64,000 bases of DNA from Hippopus hippopus (lineage: Eukaryota > Mollusca > Bivalvia > Cardiida > Cardiidae). Below, in pieces: positions 33,961-44,509 of the stretch (the first letter of the stretch is position 1; each line of letters starts with the position of its first letter). A model generated the notes under the pieces. That model made no database searches, was not told the origin of the DNA, and was given only the letters and a program-made list of their open reading frames with translations. The position numbers and the translations under genes were made by a program. The stretch lies in NCBI GenBank assembly GCA_946811185.2, contig OX328106.1, positions 47,008,311 through 47,072,310 on the forward strand, in the 5' to 3' direction.

Positions 33961-34155
33961 TATCTATACACTGTCTGACCTCGTCACAATGCCGGACAAT
34001 GTAACACAAGATCAGTCTGCAAGAAGAACTGCAGTTTGATCTTAACCCCTACGCTGCGAAGCGCGACTCACTGACCTTTTGCGGACAGTGTAGATCAAGA
34101 TCAGACTGCACAGAACGTGCAGTCCGATCTTTGATCTACACCGTCCGATAAGGAG
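33961..34155. repeat. T4 palindromes, two copies
   Basis: AAGATCAGTCTGC / GCAGTTTGATCTT at 34009-34040, and GTGTAGATCAAGATCAGACT with AGTCCGATCTTTGATCTACA at 34088-34144. Confidence 0.7.
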
Positions 34156-34210
34156 ATGTTGTTCCCCAAATCATAACTTTGAAATTGCAATATTTAGATT
34201 TTTTTTTCTT

Positions 34211-34449
34211 TACCTCTTTACCGAACGACAAACTTTTGACTAGTTTAAATTGGACCCTCCTAATTCAAAGCATATCCAGATGACAAAGTAAACACGACTG
34301 AAACCTTGATATTCATATTATGATGGGAAGAAAACATTTTAAGATAAGAAGAAAATGCTGGTTACCAGCATTTTCTTCATTTCCCAATTGCTTTCAAAGG
34401 CTTTTTCTTCAAGTTTATTAAAATTCGTAGATATGTGGTGGAGGGTTTA
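34211..34449 (-). mobile_element. T1 copy at the Nanos 3' flank
   Basis: AAGAAGAAAATG/CATTTTCTTCAT shows a mirrored change in both arms. A minus-strand AATAAA (rc of 34414-34419) inside this copy is the first poly(A) signal downstream of Nanos. Confidence 0.78.
34414..34419 (-). terminator. Candidate poly(A) signal for Nanos
   Basis: AATAAA on the minus strand, ~165 bp after the stop codon. It lies inside a T1 element, so the 3' UTR may end in transposon sequence. Confidence 0.4.
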
Positions 34450-34581
34450 GAACTCATAACCCTCATAACGTTCTTTTCCAAATTAAATCCGTTTCAGAAA
34501 GCACTTGAAATTCCATATTAGCACTTTTTCACCGTTCTGAACCGTTATAGCGGAATAGTGACGAGGTTGCTATAAATTCTC

Positions 34582-35184
34582 TTACTTCCTCAGTTTGGGT
34601 CGGCCGGCGCTGTCCCTCGTGGATTTCAGGAAAAGTAACAACCCTGGACTTGCTCCGTTGCTGTTTTTCGGACAGTATCTGATCGTGTGAGCGTTATCTC
34701 CATTAGTGCCGCAAAGCGGACAAGTGTACTTTCGTAGAACGGGGCAAGTTACCCGACCCTCGGAATCCTTTAAGGCGTGACTATTGTACAGATCGGCTAT
34801 TTCTCCGTTGTTTTTACAGAACACACACACTTTTTTAACCTTTCGCTTGTTTCTTCGCCTATTGATGAAATAAGCCATGGCAGGGTTTTCGTCGGCATCA
34901 GCTTGGGCCCGTACTTCCCGAATCTGGTGCTGGTACATGTCGATCTCATCCATGTCGCACTCTACCCCATTTCTTCTGAATTCATCCTGAGCGTTACAAC
35001 GTAAGTCATCCAATGGATCGGATGCTGGACGGTCGTTCAGAATCAAACCACATTCGTTTTCGTTGCTGAGTAATCCACTGTTACACTGTGGTGGTTTCAT
35101 GATACTGTTTAATTCATTGAGTAAATCCGCATTCCAAATAACATTCGAAAGGGAGAAATAATCCTTGAATGGCACGTAATCCAT
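34582..35184 (-). CDS. nanos: Nanos-type zinc-finger RNA-binding protein
   Basis: Nanos proteins work with Pumilio to repress target mRNAs by recruiting the CCR4-NOT deadenylase, chiefly in germ cells. The frame encodes 200 residues from the ATG at 35184. Residues 120-171 contain two CCHC fingers with exact Nanos spacing: C120, C123, H136, C147, then C155, C158, H166, C171 (C-x2-C-x12-H-x10-C-x7-C-x2-C-x7-H-x4-C), including CPLCGTNGDNAHTIRYCP. Near the N terminus VPFKDYFSLSNVIW (4-17) resembles the NOT1-interacting motif of vertebrate Nanos. A basic stretch (RRRNKRKVKK, ~109-118) precedes the fingers. It has one exon, as is common for nanos. An upstream in-frame ATG at 35307 is less likely because the CCAAT and TATA-like elements lie between the two. 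I cannot assign which Nanos paralogue. Confidence 0.93.
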   Translation of the reverse strand: MDYVPFKDYFSLSNVIWNADLLNELNSIMKPPQCNSGLLSNENECGLILNDRPASDPLDDLRCNAQDEFRRNGVECDMDEIDMYQHQIREVRAQADADENPAMAYFINRRRNKRKVKKVCVFCKNNGEIADLYNSHALKDSEGRVTCPVLRKYTCPLCGTNGDNAHTIRYCPKNSNGASPGLLLFLKSTRDSAGRPKLRK

Positions 35185-35221
35185 CACTAGAATATTCACA
35201 GTCGTAATAGACAAAGTTAAT

Positions 35222-35360
35222 AACTCTTTCGGGACAATTATCCTCTTTTTAAAGCCTCTGTTATGAATTACCCATACCCGAAACTGATTGGCTAACACGA
35301 CATGCAAATGAGGTCACCACCAAATTGGCATATTACGGTTAATTTTGAGACTCCGCCCAT
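35222..35360 (-). promoter_or_regulatory. Nanos core promoter
   Basis: Minus-strand order: GC-box GGGCGGAG (35351-35358), CCAAATTGG (35320-35328), octamer ATTTGCAT (35302-35309), CCAAT box AGCCAATCAG (35284-35293), TATA-like CTTTAAAAAG (35245-35254). The spacing predicts a start near 35220 and a 5' leader of ~35-40 nt before the ATG at 35184. The motifs are seen; promoter activity is inferred. Confidence 0.6.
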
Positions 35361-35478
35361 TTGCGTAATGTACACAACCACGATGTATTGGGACGAGGCG
35401 ATTTTCGTTTGTTGTTTCAGCAAAGAACACCTGCGTTTGGACTTACACCCCTGCAGGTGTCTTGGAAGAAAAACCCAA

Positions 35479-35834
35479 ACCCCTTTACCAAACAGTTTCG
35501 TGTTTCACGATTCTATGAAAACGTGGTGAGAAAATAACGGTAATCAGCATTTTTCTCCCCCCTGTACCTACAAGATTTTCTTCACCCCCCCCCTCTCAGA
35601 CGAATCCCATTATTTGAACCAAAATAAGTATCTCGTTTGCAAGTGCTTTCCTTTTAACTCTTTACCAAACAACAAAATGTTAGACTGGTCCATATTGAAA
35701 GCATTTGCAGAAAACAAATTAAAAGTGTCTCAATTTATGAAATTTGCCTCTGAAAGGGTAGAAAACCTTGTTGGAAAACGAGCTTTCCTTTCCAGGGTCG
35801 TGAAAACCAGGGCTTGTTTGGTAAAGAGGTCAAC
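35479..35834. mobile_element. Two shortened T1 copies
   Basis: 35479-35656 (+) is truncated with C-rich expansions. 35654-35834 (-) has lost most of the palindrome and starts at a shared TTAA. Confidence 0.7.
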
Positions 35835-36004
35835 GAGTCTCAAAGTTCGTGGTGTAGTTAAGAATTTAGCAGAAAATTGAAGTAATTGATTAGGGTATAT
35901 ACGAGTATATAACAGAATTAGACTCATAAATATACGCTGTTAACCGTCCTTCTACTTCTGGAGATTAACGCTTTAGACACAAAAATTATCTAATATGTCC
36001 AAAT

Positions 36005-36457
36005 TTGACCCTTTACCAAACAATCCATCCCGAGATTTAACGACCCTGATAGAATAGATTTTAGAAAACATTTTCGGGAAACAAGAAATTTTTTCAACAT
36101 TTTCTCCTTTTCCCACAATTTTTTCTACCATTTTAAAGGCAACAGTCATCATCTGAGCCGCAATGAATGTGTCGTCTGCAAATGCTTTCAATTTGGAACA
36201 GTCTAAATTATTGTGTCGTAAAGACTTACAGATTCCGACAAATGAAATGTGTCTTCGGTAACAGGTTGCTGATGAGTGAGTCTCTTTAGCCACTTGGAAT
36301 GGAATTTTTTGTTAGTAAAGCAAAAAACTGCGTGAAAACAGGAAATGTCGGCCACCAACATTTTCTCTTATTCCACCAGTTTTTCAAAGCCTCCTCTGTC
36401 AGAGTCATCTAAATTTGGGACTACAAGTATTTGGTACTTACTAGTAAATGTTTAAAC
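36005..36457. mobile_element. T1 copy and T1 fragment
   Basis: 36005-36229 (+) is nearly complete. 36297-36457 (-) keeps a weak palindrome (GTCGGCCACCAACATTTTCTC). Confidence 0.65.
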
Positions 36458-36892
36458 GGCTTGGACGTTATGAATTCTCAGCCGGACACTCGGCCCAAGA
36501 ATGTTTTAATGGATTACAAAGCCGCGTTAAGAATAATTGTGGCTTTTTGCGGCACTTTAGAAAATGTCTCCTGGAATCGACTAAATTAAGTTCCTGAACT
36601 GAAATTCCTTACGCAAGGAAACTGCCAGTCGAGCAGTGCCTCTTAAACACGTGGACCCAATGGAATCCAAATGAAATCCCAACGCCTGGACAGCGTAGGA
36701 TCCGTAGCACCTCCAAACAAAATAATATTTTTCAATTATATATTGAAATTTGCATGAAAACACATATGCTATCTTGATAAAGGGCAGAACGCTCTGTGCA
36801 AAGTGATCTTAATCACTACTGTTCGCAAATTCAACTATAATTGTGAAAGGCATTTTAAGAAGCTTATAGGCCAGTTAGTCGCTAAAAAAATG
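36458..36892. other. Nothing recognised
   Basis: Short frames only; mixed composition. Confidence 0.4.
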
Positions 36893-37135
36893 CAGGTGTT
36901 GAAATGCCTTTGAATTAAAATTGTATCACGTAAAAGTATGGAAAATATTGTGAAGATGACAGTCTGTTCTTGTGTGGTGGGTCAAAGTAGTTGTCTCCTG
37001 CAAAAAAATGAATATTGAAATCAGGCGAAAAGTAAACAAAAGATAGAGTGACCTGGCAACTTTTAACCTAGTTTTGAAATAAATTTCTCTGCCAGCAACT
37101 AACACCTCGACCGACCCTACAGATTGTGATCGTCA
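36893..37135. repeat. Dispersed repeat R8
   Basis: Carries GAAGATGACAGTCTGTT, AACAAAAGATAGAGTGACCT, GGCAACTTTTAACCTAGTTT and GCCAGCAACTAACACC, matching the 62.1-kb copy. Confidence 0.7.
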
Positions 37136-37162
37136 TTTTTTTTTATCTGCCTTATTGCACAA

Positions 37163-37270
37163 AAGAAAGAATTTGCAGATGACAAATTGAATGTCGCTTA
37201 AAAGATGGTTTCTGTCTTTGATAAGATAGGAAACACTGCGGGAAACATGAGAAAATGCCGGTAACCTAAG
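37163..37270 (-). mobile_element. T1 left-half fragment
   Basis: Runs from AGAATTTGCAGATGACAAAT to the first palindrome arm. Confidence 0.55.
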
Positions 37271-37629
37271 CTATTATTAATTTTTGTCCTAGTACAGATG
37301 AATTCCTGGAATGCGTCTTCAGTTTTTGTCAGGATGCACAATAAATGTCCACATATAAAAGAGAGCATAGTAAACGTTTCTCTATTGAGGCTGTTATTTG
37401 TGTGTTTGTGCAGAAATTGCACTATTTTACAAAGAGGAGAGAGGTAACCATACATTGGGTTCCAGTTCGATCATTTTTCTTTTGTAAACATACGTTACTT
37501 TGTCCAAAAAAAATAAATAATTACGGAACCGACTAAGAGTTCACTGCCATAGTTTTATGTATATCTATCGTGACAGGGGACAGCGGTAAGGAGTGATGTC
37601 AAATTATTACCGCCTGGACCTGAAACGAT
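37271..37629. other. Nothing recognised
   Basis: Short frames on both strands without motifs. Confidence 0.4.
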
Positions 37630-38250
37630 CTGAAACGAGTGGACGTTTGGGCCAGGACGTTGAGTCCAGCTGTGAGTGCAAAGAAGGACGTTTTGGCGAA
37701 ATTCAATAAATGAGCTTTCTATGCTTTTGGTATACAGTTTTAGAAAAAGAAAAGCAGTTAAAGTTCATTTCATGCATGTCTTTTTGCTTTAGAATCGCAT
37801 TTGCCCAAAACCTTCTTTGACCGGAGTTTGCCTTCTCCTATAATAAACCCCTTAGATCTTTATGCTTCGTTGCAAACTGAAAACAGTAATTTCAAGTTAT
37901 TGTTCAATCAAACATTATATTACAAAAATGATAATTAACAAATTAAAGCAATCATCGAACACAATTTCACCTTTAATAGAGTATAAAAGCTTCAGAACAC
38001 TTCTCTAATCTATGGAGTTAAAATAACACTTAAAAGTAACACTATTTATATCACCAATCAACCAATCAATTAACAAATAAAGAAGTTAACTATTTGCAAC
38101 TCAGATAGATTAGAGAAATAATTAACACATTACTACATAATTGTCTAATAAAGCAACTTCTCCTTTTCCTTCTATGTTTTTAAGTCATTTTCAAAATCAC
38201 AGAATCTCCCAAATAACATTTGGCCCAAGCGTCCTCCTTTGTACTGGTGG
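37630..38250. mobile_element. G1 foldback-like element, copy 1
   Basis: Left terminus has GGACGTTTTGGC units and AATAAATGAGCTTTCTATGC; right terminus AACATTTGGCCCAAGCGTCC. Abuts copy 2. Confidence 0.65.
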
Positions 38251-38257
38251 ACGCACG

Positions 38258-39090
38258 TTTTGGCCGCGGACGTTTTGGCCAGCTAAATGTGCAAAGTAGG
38301 ACGTTTTGGCCAAATGTTTTTAACACAGAAAATGCAATAAATGAACTTTCTATGGTTTTAAGTATACATTTTTATGAGGCAGAAAAGCATATTCAGTTCA
38401 TTTCATGCATTACTTCTTTAAAATAACATTTGGCCAAAACATACTTTGACTTTGATTTGCAATCTTCTATAACAAAATTATTAAATTTTTTTATACTTTG
38501 TTGCAACTTATTGTTGCAAATAGAAATTTTAAGTTATTCTTCTATCATAATTAATTGGCAGAGTTGATAATTTGCAGTTAAAGCAATCATCAAATACAGT
38601 TTCGTCCGTGTAGTTGAGTAAAAAAACAAAATAACACTTGACAGAAAGTAATTTTATTTGGTAACACCGATCAATTAAAAAATGAAGAAGTTAACTATTT
38701 GTAACTTCATTTATAAATAAATAAATAATAAATAAATAAAATAATCCATATATGTCAAATATATTAATTCGTCATTCTTCTACAATGTCTTTAAACCATG
38801 TTTAATGAAGCAAAAATTAAGAAAATTAACATTTGGCCAAAAAGACCTACGTTGTATTTTTAGCTGGCCAAAACGTCCGTGGCCAAAACGTCCTGGCCAA
38901 AACGTTCGTGGCCAAAACGTCCTATATTGTATTTTCACCTGGCCTAAACGCCCTGGCCAAAACATCCTTGCCGAAACGTCCTGGCCAAAATCATTGTTTT
39001 TACTTTAACTTGGCAAAATCGTCCGTGGTCAAAACTTCGTGGCCGAAACGCCCTGGCCAAACGTCCGAGGCCAAAACGTCCTACATTCAT
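38258..39090. mobile_element. G1 foldback-like element, copy 2
   Basis: The left terminus GGACGTTTTGGCCAGCTAAA is the inverted counterpart of TTTAGCTGGCCAAAACGTCC on the right. The right terminus (38870-39085) expands to about ten GGCCAAAACGTCC / GGCCAAAACGTCCGT units. The AT-rich middle has no frame. Confidence 0.75.
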
Positions 39091-39228
39091 TAAACATGGC
39101 GTACATGTTTAATGATAAGGCAGATAAAACTTTCTTGCAGTTAAGTACAAAGCCCGGTGGTAATTATTTGGTTATAAAATAGTTGCCACTTTAAAAAAAA
39201 AATGTAATAATTTCTTAAATTACGAAAC

Positions 39229-40120
39229 TAGAGGGCCATGATGGCCGTTGAGTCGCTCAAATGAGCCTTTAGACCAAGCATGACTCATTTTCAGTCTTTT
39301 CCGAGATATTATGGCCAACAATCTAACAAGCTTGAATATGAGTGTTGGGCTGAAAATATGGCATCTAGAGCGTACACGAGCCTTTGCTAGAATTTATCTC
39401 AGAGACCTACTTTTTAGCCCAACGTAGCCTATTTCTTACTTGTAGCTGTTATCAAACAAACGTTGTAACCACCTTTCGTGAGCATTGGACAGGAAATGTG
39501 GGCTCTTGACTCCAGAGGGTGCACAAAGTTTTTCGAAATTTTTACCTGGTAACCTACATGTAGTTTTTTGACTCGATGTGATCCATTCAATCTCATCTGA
39601 GTTATGATCAAGACAAACATTCTGACCAGCTTCCACAATATAAATAAAACATGTGGCCTCAGGAATGTACACAAGGTTTTTCTAAGATTTGACCTGGTGA
39701 CCTAGTTTCTGATGCCACTAGACTCATTTTCAAACTTATCCAAACATTCAAAGTTTTTTCATAAGTATTGGGCACACGCACAGTATTTCAAAGATTTGAC
39801 CTGGTAACCGAGATAATATCACGAGAAACATTCTGACCAACTTTCGTGAGAATTGGAATGAAAATGTGGCCTCTAGAGTGTTCACAAGGTTTTCGATTAA
39901 TTGATCTGGTGACTTTATTTTTTATCCTAATGGACCCATTTTCAAACTCATCCATGATATTTTCCGGACAAACATTCTTAATTAACTGAGTAATGGACTG
40001 AAAATGTGGCCTTAAGAGCATACAATAGGTTTTTCCAAGATTTGACCCTGTGACCTAGTTTTAACCAGACGTGACCCATTTTCCCCACTTTTTGACCAAT
40101 ATTTTGAAGAGTGTTTTGAA
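39229..40120 (-). mobile_element. C1 element with ~145-bp monomers
   Basis: Begins AGAGGGCCATGATGGCC and GTCGCTCAAATGAGCC. The monomer blocks ACAAACATTCTGACCA and TGTGGCCTC recur through the element. Overlapping frames at 39429-40197 are repeat-derived. Confidence 0.72.
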
Positions 40121-40770
40121 GTAAAGGGTTGGGTTTTGTTATTATCAAAAACAGTTTTATAATCGTTTAATATCTCTTGCTTAGCTATATTGATCACGTA
40201 GGAAAGCTGAAATTGAGCACGGAAACAATTTCTAAACTAGTCCAGCAGACAGAGAAAACTAAGATAAATGACGGAAAATAAGCAGATTTTTGGGTACCAA
40301 GTAGTTCTAAGAATCTATCTGCTTTTTAGTTTCGTAATAATATCAAAATAGATTTCCTAACACATTTTATAAACAGGTTCCCTTTTTTTTACCGGATAAA
40401 AATATCGAATTAGCTAATTGGTAAGTGTTGCAACGAACGCTTGTTTCGTTTATATTACGTCACCAGTCTCGCGAAGACGGACGACTCGTTGGACTTGCCG
40501 CAACCCGAAGTATTCGCTTTGAAGTGGGGGATGAAAAGTCTCCGTCAGCTGTCGTGGTGTTTTCCTCAAAATTTCGCACGTGCAATGTGGAAAGAGAAAA
40601 GGAGTTTTCAGCACATTTTATATTTATGAAAACAGGAAGGATTAAGTCGTTTTCAATCACCAATAAAAAAACAATACTTTCTTTAAACTGTAATTGGGTC
40701 ATTAAAAATGCTTTTATAGAATTAATGGGAACTGTTATTTACGTTTTAACACCATCGATATAATGACAGC
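40121..40770. other. Unassigned stretch with a CpG-rich patch
   Basis: 40430-40600 is rich in CpG and holds TATTACGTCACC, TCTCGCGAAGACGG and GCACGTGC, motifs seen in animal promoters. Overlapping frames (112, 80 and 62 codons) match nothing I know. It could be a first exon or promoter of an undetected gene. Confidence 0.3.
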
Positions 40771-41449
40771 TTAACCCTTTACAAAAAAAAAAAGTTTTTA
40801 ACGACCTCACGGGAAAAACTTACTGATAAAGCATTTTGGACATAGGAAAAAAATCTAATAAGCACTATTTTCTCCTTTTTTTCCAAAATGATTTCTACCC
40901 AGTCAAAGAAAATTTGCATTTATAGGGCTTTATTTTGATTTCACGCCTGTAAATGCTCGGTGAAGATGGGATTTGATTCATCTGCAAGTACTGACCTGGG
41001 TCAGCCTGTGCCTGAATTGAAAAAAAATGCTCAGAGTTAATTTTCTGCATGTCGAAGGACCATTGTACCTCAGGATTCAGCCCATTATTAAACAAAATAA
41101 ATTCTATCAATCAGTACCTATGTGATGAATTGCTAGTTATAATGCATTACATAAAATCGCTTTTAATATTGGAAATTATATGATTTACAATTAGTTTTCT
41201 TCTATGTTAACTATGCACATTTAGCAAATTAACCGTTTACCTAATATGCCAATTTTAGACTCTTCCAGTTCAACAGCAATGATGTCAAAAATGTGGACAA
41301 ATGGAAATACATGTATCTGATAAAGAGGAAAACATTGTGGGAAAAGGAGAAATTGATCGTTACGAGCAATTTCTCCTTTTCCCACAATGTTTTCAAAAGC
41401 TGTCTTTTGTTGATGCGTCAAAATGAGTATCTGTGAAGTACGGGGTTAA
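40771..41449. mobile_element. T1 copy, T2 fragment, T1 copy
   Basis: 40771-40965 is a decayed T1 (+). 40966-41160 is a T2 right-hand part (TGACCTGGGTCAGCCTGTGC). 41229-41449 is a T1 (-) whose palindrome carries two changes mirrored in both arms (AAATTG...TCGT / ACGA...CAATTT). Confidence 0.75.
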
Positions 41450-41562
41450 AAAAGAAAAAAACAATAATTCAGTGAAATATAACCAACACCATGTTTTCCA
41501 TTACATTATTATGCAACTAACTCCCTTTTACCAGATCACGGCTTGTTTCAATCAGTTCATTA

Positions 41563-42583
41563 GTCGAAAACGATTGTAGGAAAGAAAATATCAGGAAAAA
41601 GAGAAACAGGAAAAAAAGTATCAGAAAAAAGAATCAGGAAAAAAAGTATCAGTTTCCAAAAACAGACGAAGTTAATATGGTATATGATGTCAAAATTTAG
41701 CTGATAGATTATGATGACTTTGTTAAAGAAAAAAAAAAAATGTGATATTTGTACATTTTTCTTTTTACTTTTTCTTGCCTGAGATTGGGAACAAATGTGC
41801 AAGTACTCATGGTTGGTTGTTGATACCTGCAAGGGATTTGGCCATAACAATAGTACTTAACCATTTCCCAAACAACAAAATTTTGAACTGGACCAAACTG
41901 AAAGCATTTGAAGTCAACAATTTAAATGTAGCTCAAATGATGATTTCTGTCCTTGATAGGGTAGAAAACATTGTGGGAAAAGGAGAAAATGCTGGTTACC
42001 AGCATTTTCTCCTTTTCCCACAATGTTTTCAGAAGGCTTCTTTCTCAGGGTCGTGAAAACCAGGGATTGTTTGGTAAAGGGTTAAAGTGATTCTGGACTG
42101 TGTTTATTCATTTGTGTAATTTTTGAAATGTGCAATCTGTATCATCCAAATTAAGGTCTAATTTTCACTTTGATTAAGTCATTGATATTGCCAAACTGTT
42201 AGTTATATGTTGTCTTTAATCGTCATTTTATTTCGTTCCTGATTGAAATTTAACTTACACTTTACTTACAATATTCACAGTTTGTAAATTTTACAAAGTT
42301 AATTGCTTACCATCTTAAGAAGGTAGACAGTCTTTGAAAACACTGTAGGAAAAAGGGAAAATATTTCTACCTAGCATTTTTTATACGCTTAAATATTGAA
42401 AATTAATTACATACAGTACCAAAGTCATTATTATATGATTTAAAATAAATATTGATAAAGTATCACAACATTGACAGAAACTGATTCTTTTTTTCTTGAT
42501 ACTTTCTTTCCTAGCAAAAATTGATAATTTTTTTCCGATACTTTTTTTCGTCATATACTTTCTTTCCGATTACCGTCGAAAAC
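41563..42583. mobile_element. Foldback element F4 with 9-bp target duplication
   Basis: The direct repeat GTCGAAAAC lies at 41563-41571 and 42575-42583. Inside are inverted ends of ~100 bp, GATTGTAGGAAAGAAAATAT on the left and, reversed, GGTAATCGGAAAGAAAGTAT on the right. Each is built of GAAAAAAAGTATCAG-type units. A 9-bp duplication with long inverted ends would fit a Mutator-like non-autonomous element. A complete T1 (41857-42085) and a T1 fragment (42299-42385) are nested inside. Confidence 0.78.
41857..42085 (-). mobile_element. T1 copy inside F4
   Basis: TTAA-bounded with a perfect core palindrome. Confidence 0.92.
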
Positions 42584-42609
42584 ATCATCATGATTATTTT
42601 CCATGTATT

Positions 42610-42814
42610 TGAGCCGTGCTCTGGCAAAAGGGTACTTATTGCCTCTCCGAGAAGCTTTATACCTATTCAGCCATCACATACAACCGACTTAGACATGAGG
42701 TGTCTTTGGACATATTGATTTCGGCTTAGGTCAGTCAGCCTGCACGGACTGCGCAGGCTGACATTAGTCGATACTTTTCGTAAATGCCTTAAACTCCCCA
42801 TTCATAAAGCATGG
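42610..42814. mobile_element. T2 MITE, shortened
   Basis: GAGCCGTGCTCTGGCAAAAG end, GTCAGCCTGCACGGACTGCG core, AAAGCATGGCTC end. Confidence 0.78.
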
Positions 42815-42908
42815 CTCTTTTATTTTTCATTGTGCTAAATGTGCATGATATATTTACGCTGGAGAAAAATGTACGGATTACTGTATTGTAATCAGTTTCC
42901 ACAGTGAA

Positions 42909-43178
42909 ATATGGCCTGCAACACGCGAAAAGGGACATTTGGACATTTGCGTAAAGTGTCGTTTCGGATCAGCCTGCGCATTCCGCGCAGACTAATCCGA
43001 AACGACACATTCCGTTTTTATGTAATTTTCTGTTTTGCACAAATCTACTGTAGCACAAAATCTGATGTAGTCGTAAAGTGCCGTCTCGGATTTGCCTGCG
43101 TGGACTGCGCAGGCTGATCCGAGACGACACTTTACGCAAATGTCCGAATGCCCCTTTTCGCGTGTTGCAAACCATATT
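42909..43178. mobile_element. T3 MITE, copy 1
   Basis: Ends ATATGGCCTGCAACACGCG and CGCGTGTTGCAAACCATAT. Two internal GC hairpins (GCCTGCGCATTCCGCGCAG and GCCTGCGTGGACTGCGCAGG) are flanked by GTGTCGTTTCGGAT-type stems. Confidence 0.85.
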
Positions 43179-43204
43179 TGCAAGCTTCTATGGTGATGCA
43201 ACAA

Positions 43205-43327
43205 TTCTGTTATAAAAACTTTTATGGAAAAAGAAGTAAACGCTGGTCGTAAGCATTTCTTTCTTTTCCTATACTACTTTTGAAAAACAGGGGTTTAAAA
43301 ACACGAGACTTTCTGCTAAATGGGTAA
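43205..43327 (-). mobile_element. T1 right-half fragment
   Basis: Begins in the palindrome left arm and ends TTTCTGCTAAATGGGTAAA. Confidence 0.5.
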
Positions 43328-43629
43328 ACACCATCAGAATATTTTCTATTATCTTTTTACATAATCTTTCTTTTCTCATAAAAATTTAACATTTATTTCA
43401 GACTATAAAAAAAAAAGCCATCTACTTTTATATACTATGAAAACAGAAAACATTTTGCCCTATTTCGTTATGTTTACACACAGTCACAAATTTCACTAGA
43501 TAAAACAAAGCGGACATCATCAACGAGTTTGTTTTCCCTAATCAGTATCTGTTTTCTTTCTCCGCTTTGTCAAAGCAATTATATTTACGATTGTTTCTCG
43601 CGCGCTGTTTGATTTAATCATCACATCCC
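43328..43629. other. Nothing recognised
   Basis: AT-rich sequence. Confidence 0.45.
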
Positions 43630-43874
43630 TTTACTCCTTGCCAAACGACAACTTTTAATTCACGTATCAAAGTGTAAAGCATTTGTAGACAACAACATTA
43701 ATTAACAGATGTTCATTAATTAGCATATGACTCAACGGAATTAAATGGTCTGTGAAAAAGGCAGAACACATTTTGGGAAAAGAAGAAAATGCTTGATATC
43801 AGTATTTTCTTCGTAACATACGATGTTTTGAGAAGCCTTCTTGTTGAGGGTGGTTTATTGTACAGAGTGAACTA
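43630..43874 (-). mobile_element. T1 copy, diverged
   Basis: GAAGAAAATGC / GTATTTTCTTC: the GGAG-to-GAAG change is mirrored in both arms. Confidence 0.7.
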
Positions 43875-43933
43875 GGGACCATCCTATGGTCGACATTTAG
43901 CATTTAGATACAGAACACTTTGGAAACGCTGAT

Positions 43934-44482
43934 TTAACTTTTCACTAAACGACATTTTTTGGATAAGTCCATTACCTCAGTCAGTAGCGAACAGGACTTG
44001 AGAACAGGAGGTCGCTGGTTCGATCCTCGGCTCGGTCAATTTCTTTCCGAGGACTGGTGATAGTCATTGCAACAGGTTTCATTTCTCTCTCAACGCTGAT
44101 CATTGTTTCGAGGATGGTTATGTGGGAAAGCAGCCAGTGGCTTGGAAAGAACATTGTGCGGAGCACTGGTGACAGAAACTCCAAGAAAGCCTAGGTATGT
44201 GCACTGGCCGCCGCGATATAACCGAAATAATGTTGAAAACGGCGTTAAACATCATACAGTCAATCAATCAATTAGACAGAATCAACAGTTACTGTAATGT
44301 ATTTGTGGGACGACAAATCAAAGGTGGCTCAAATGACGAAATTTGTTCTTGATAGGGTAGAAAACATTCGGGGAAATGGAGAAAATGCTGGTTACCAGCA
44401 TTTTCTCCTTTTCCCACAATGCTTTCGAAACGCTTCTTTCTCAGGACCGTTTAAGTCATCGGATTGTGTTGTAAGAGGTTAA
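43934..44482 (-). mobile_element. T1 copy split by S1
   Basis: The left end is 43934-43972 and the remainder, from GGGACGACAAATCAAAGG, is 44306-44482. TTAA lies at both outer ends. Confidence 0.82.
43973..44277 (+). mobile_element. S1 SINE, full length
   Basis: Head with B box GGTTCGATCCTC. Body: AGGACTGGTGATAGTCATTG, GTTTCGAGGATGGTTATGTG, GCCAGTGGCTTGGAAAGAA, CACTGGCCGCCGCGATATAA. Tail: GTTGAAAACGGCGTTAAACA followed by ATCAATCAATTA. This architecture resembles molluscan V-SINE (RUDI-type) elements, by memory. Confidence 0.82.
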
Positions 44483-44509
44483 AATGAGAGATAGTGCTTC
44501 TTGCGATGT

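Noticed and set aside
35185..35307. N-terminal 41-residue extension of Nanos
   Set aside because: This stretch contains the CCAAT and TATA-like elements, and the conserved NOT1-binding-like motif begins three residues after the downstream Met.
39429..40197. Minus-strand frames in C1
   Set aside because: They follow the tandem monomers and mirror frames in the other C1 copies.
42911..43204. 68-70 codon frames in T3
   Set aside because: Inverted repeat sequence gives similar frames on both strands; repeat-derived.
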